Origin: Symbiobacteriaceae bacterium
GTDB lineage: Bacteria; Bacillota; JAAYKD01; WRDA01
DNA length: 5,719 nt
Reading direction: 5' to 3'
NCBI GenBank assembly: GCA_009783675.1
Contig: WRDA01000104.1
Location: 1 to 5,719 of the forward strand
Under the pieces are notes generated by a model. The model made no database searches. It had not been told where the DNA came from and was given only the letters and a program-made list of their open reading frames with translations. The position numbers and the translations under genes were made by a program. How positions within the stretch are numbered: the stretch's first letter is position 1; every line of letters starts with the position of its first letter. Below are positions 4,977-5,719 of this stretch, one piece after another.

Positions 4977-5345
4977 ATGGCTCGTATCGCTGGTGTCGAT
5001 CTACCGAGAGATAAGAGGGTGGAGATCGCTCTCACCTATATTTATGGCATCGGGTTGACCACATCGCAAAAACTGTTAACCACAACCGGAGTCAATCCGG
5101 ATACCCGGGTACGCGACCTGACAGAGAACGATCTCGCGAAACTGCGGGAAATGATCGATCGTGAAGTCAAGGTCGAAGGCGATCTGCGTCGTGAGGTAGC
5201 CGCTAATATCAAACGCCTCACCGACATAGGGTGCTATCGTGGTCTCAGGCATCGCCGCGGCTTACCGGTTCGCGGACAACGCACCAAGACCAATGCCCGC
5301 ACTCGCAAAGGACCGAAACGCAGTTCGTCTGGCAAGCGTAAATAG
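4977..5345 (+). CDS. rpsM: 30S ribosomal protein S13
   Basis: This encodes a 122-residue S13, a protein of the 30S head that contacts 16S rRNA, P-site tRNA and the large-subunit bridges. The N-terminus MARIAGVDLPRDKR is typical. The helix-two-turn-helix region includes TYIYGIGLTTSQKLL (20-34). The hallmark basic C-terminal block is GCYRGLRHRRGLPVRGQRT (85-103), followed by KTNARTRKGPKR (104-115) and a Lys/Arg/Ser tail that reaches toward the P-site tRNA. Length is normal. GGAGGTG at 4960-4966 lies 10 bases before the ATG. rpsK follows after 18 bp, with its G-rich binding site starting on the rpsM stop. Confidence 0.98.
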   Translation: MARIAGVDLPRDKRVEIALTYIYGIGLTTSQKLLTTTGVNPDTRVRDLTENDLAKLREMIDREVKVEGDLRREVAANIKRLTDIGCYRGLRHRRGLPVRGQRTKTNARTRKGPKRSSSGKRK

Positions 5346-5363
5346 GGAGGGATTGACTAAAAG

Positions 5364-5719
5364 ATGGCAAGGACAACCAGAGTAGTTCGCACCAAGCGTC
5401 GTGAGCGCAAGAATATCGAGAGTGGCATCGTCCACATCCAATCGACTTTCAACAACACCATCGTGACCATCACGGACAAAGCGGGCAATGCCATCTCCTG
5501 GGCGACTGCCGGAGGCATGGGTTTCAGAGGCTCCAAAAAGAGCACTCCCTTCGCCGCTCAGCAGGCTGCGGAGAAAGCCGCCAAGGCTGCCATGGAGCAT
5601 GGTTTGAAGGAAGTAGACGTCATGGTCAAGGGTCCTGGTTCCGGTCGTGAGGCTGCGATCCGTTCCCTGCAATCCGCTGGCTTAGAAGTAAGCCTGATCA
5701 AGGATGTAACCCCTGTACC
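5364..5719 (+). CDS. rpsK: 30S ribosomal protein S11 (partial, 3' end beyond window)
   Basis: The frame from ATG 5364 stays open to the window end, giving 118 complete codons of S11, the 30S platform protein next to the 3' end of 16S rRNA. Recognisable blocks are GIVHIQSTFNNTIVTITD (21-38), AGGMGFRGSKKSTPFAAQ (49-66), VKGPGSGREAAIRSL (88-102) and the start of the C-terminal signature, IKDVTPV (112-118). The family normally continues with P-H-N-G-C-R-P-P-K and a basic end, so about a dozen residues are missing beyond the edge. An in-frame TAA at 5358-5360 rules out an earlier start. AGGGAGG at 5344-5350 is the likely ribosome binding site, with a long 13-base spacing. rpoA and rplQ, sometimes with rpsD, would be expected downstream. 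Confidence 0.97.
   Translation, partial: MARTTRVVRTKRRERKNIESGIVHIQSTFNNTIVTITDKAGNAISWATAGGMGFRGSKKSTPFAAQQAAEKAAKAAMEHGLKEVDVMVKGPGSGREAAIRSLQSAGLEVSLIKDVTPV

Noticed and set aside
5262..5672. 136-codon reverse-strand open frame opposite rpsM and rpsK
   Set aside because: The forward strand encodes clear S13 and S11. The reverse translation resembles no family, and no ribosome binding site or neighbouring reverse gene supports it.

Overview
The window is a co-directional (+ strand) stretch of the bacterial spc ribosomal-protein operon running into the alpha operon. In order it carries: rplF (L6, last 13 codons only), rplR (L18), rpsE (S5), rpmD (L30), rplO (L15), secY, adk, map, infA (IF-1), rpmJ (L36), rpsM (S13) and rpsK (S11, cut by the window end about a dozen residues before its expected stop). 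Every gene was recognised from its translated protein. rplF, rpmJ and rpsK were read directly from the bases because they are partial or very short.

The organism is a bacterium with moderate GC content. Nearly every gene has a strong Shine-Dalgarno sequence (AAGGAGG, GGAGG). Adenylate kinase has a four-cysteine zinc lid, L36 is the zinc-binding form, and map follows adk. This combination suggests a Bacillota (Clostridia-like) lineage, with Chloroflexota or a related phylum as an alternative. The assignment is an inference from protein style and gene order and should be held loosely.

Layout: 1-44 is the end of rplF. 44-106 is a perfect heptanucleotide tandem array (GGGAACA/GGGAATA, nine units), and 107-217 is spacer with no recognised gene. 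235-1849 holds L18, S5, L30 and L15; 1849-3120 SecY; 3133-4536 Adk and MetAP; 4561-4956 IF-1 and L36; 4977-5719 S13 and S11. Apart from the 190-bp rplF-rplR gap, genes are separated by at most 45 bp, and several touch or overlap (rplO/secY TGATG, adk/map TAGATG). This points to one polycistronic, translationally coupled transcript.

Together the genes build both ribosomal subunits, the membrane channel for secreted and membrane proteins, the enzyme that balances AMP/ADP/ATP, the enzyme that trims the initiator methionine, and an initiation factor.

The coding content is ordinary housekeeping, and I see no undescribed multi-gene system. The one striking element is the G-rich heptanucleotide array wedged between rplF and rplR. 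It begins on the rplF stop codon and matches the G-quadruplex consensus. It sits ahead of a rplR gene that appears to start with TTG. Smaller oddities are an acidic C-terminal tail on L30 whose Glu codons double as the rplO ribosome binding site, and a slightly extended N-terminus on IF-1.
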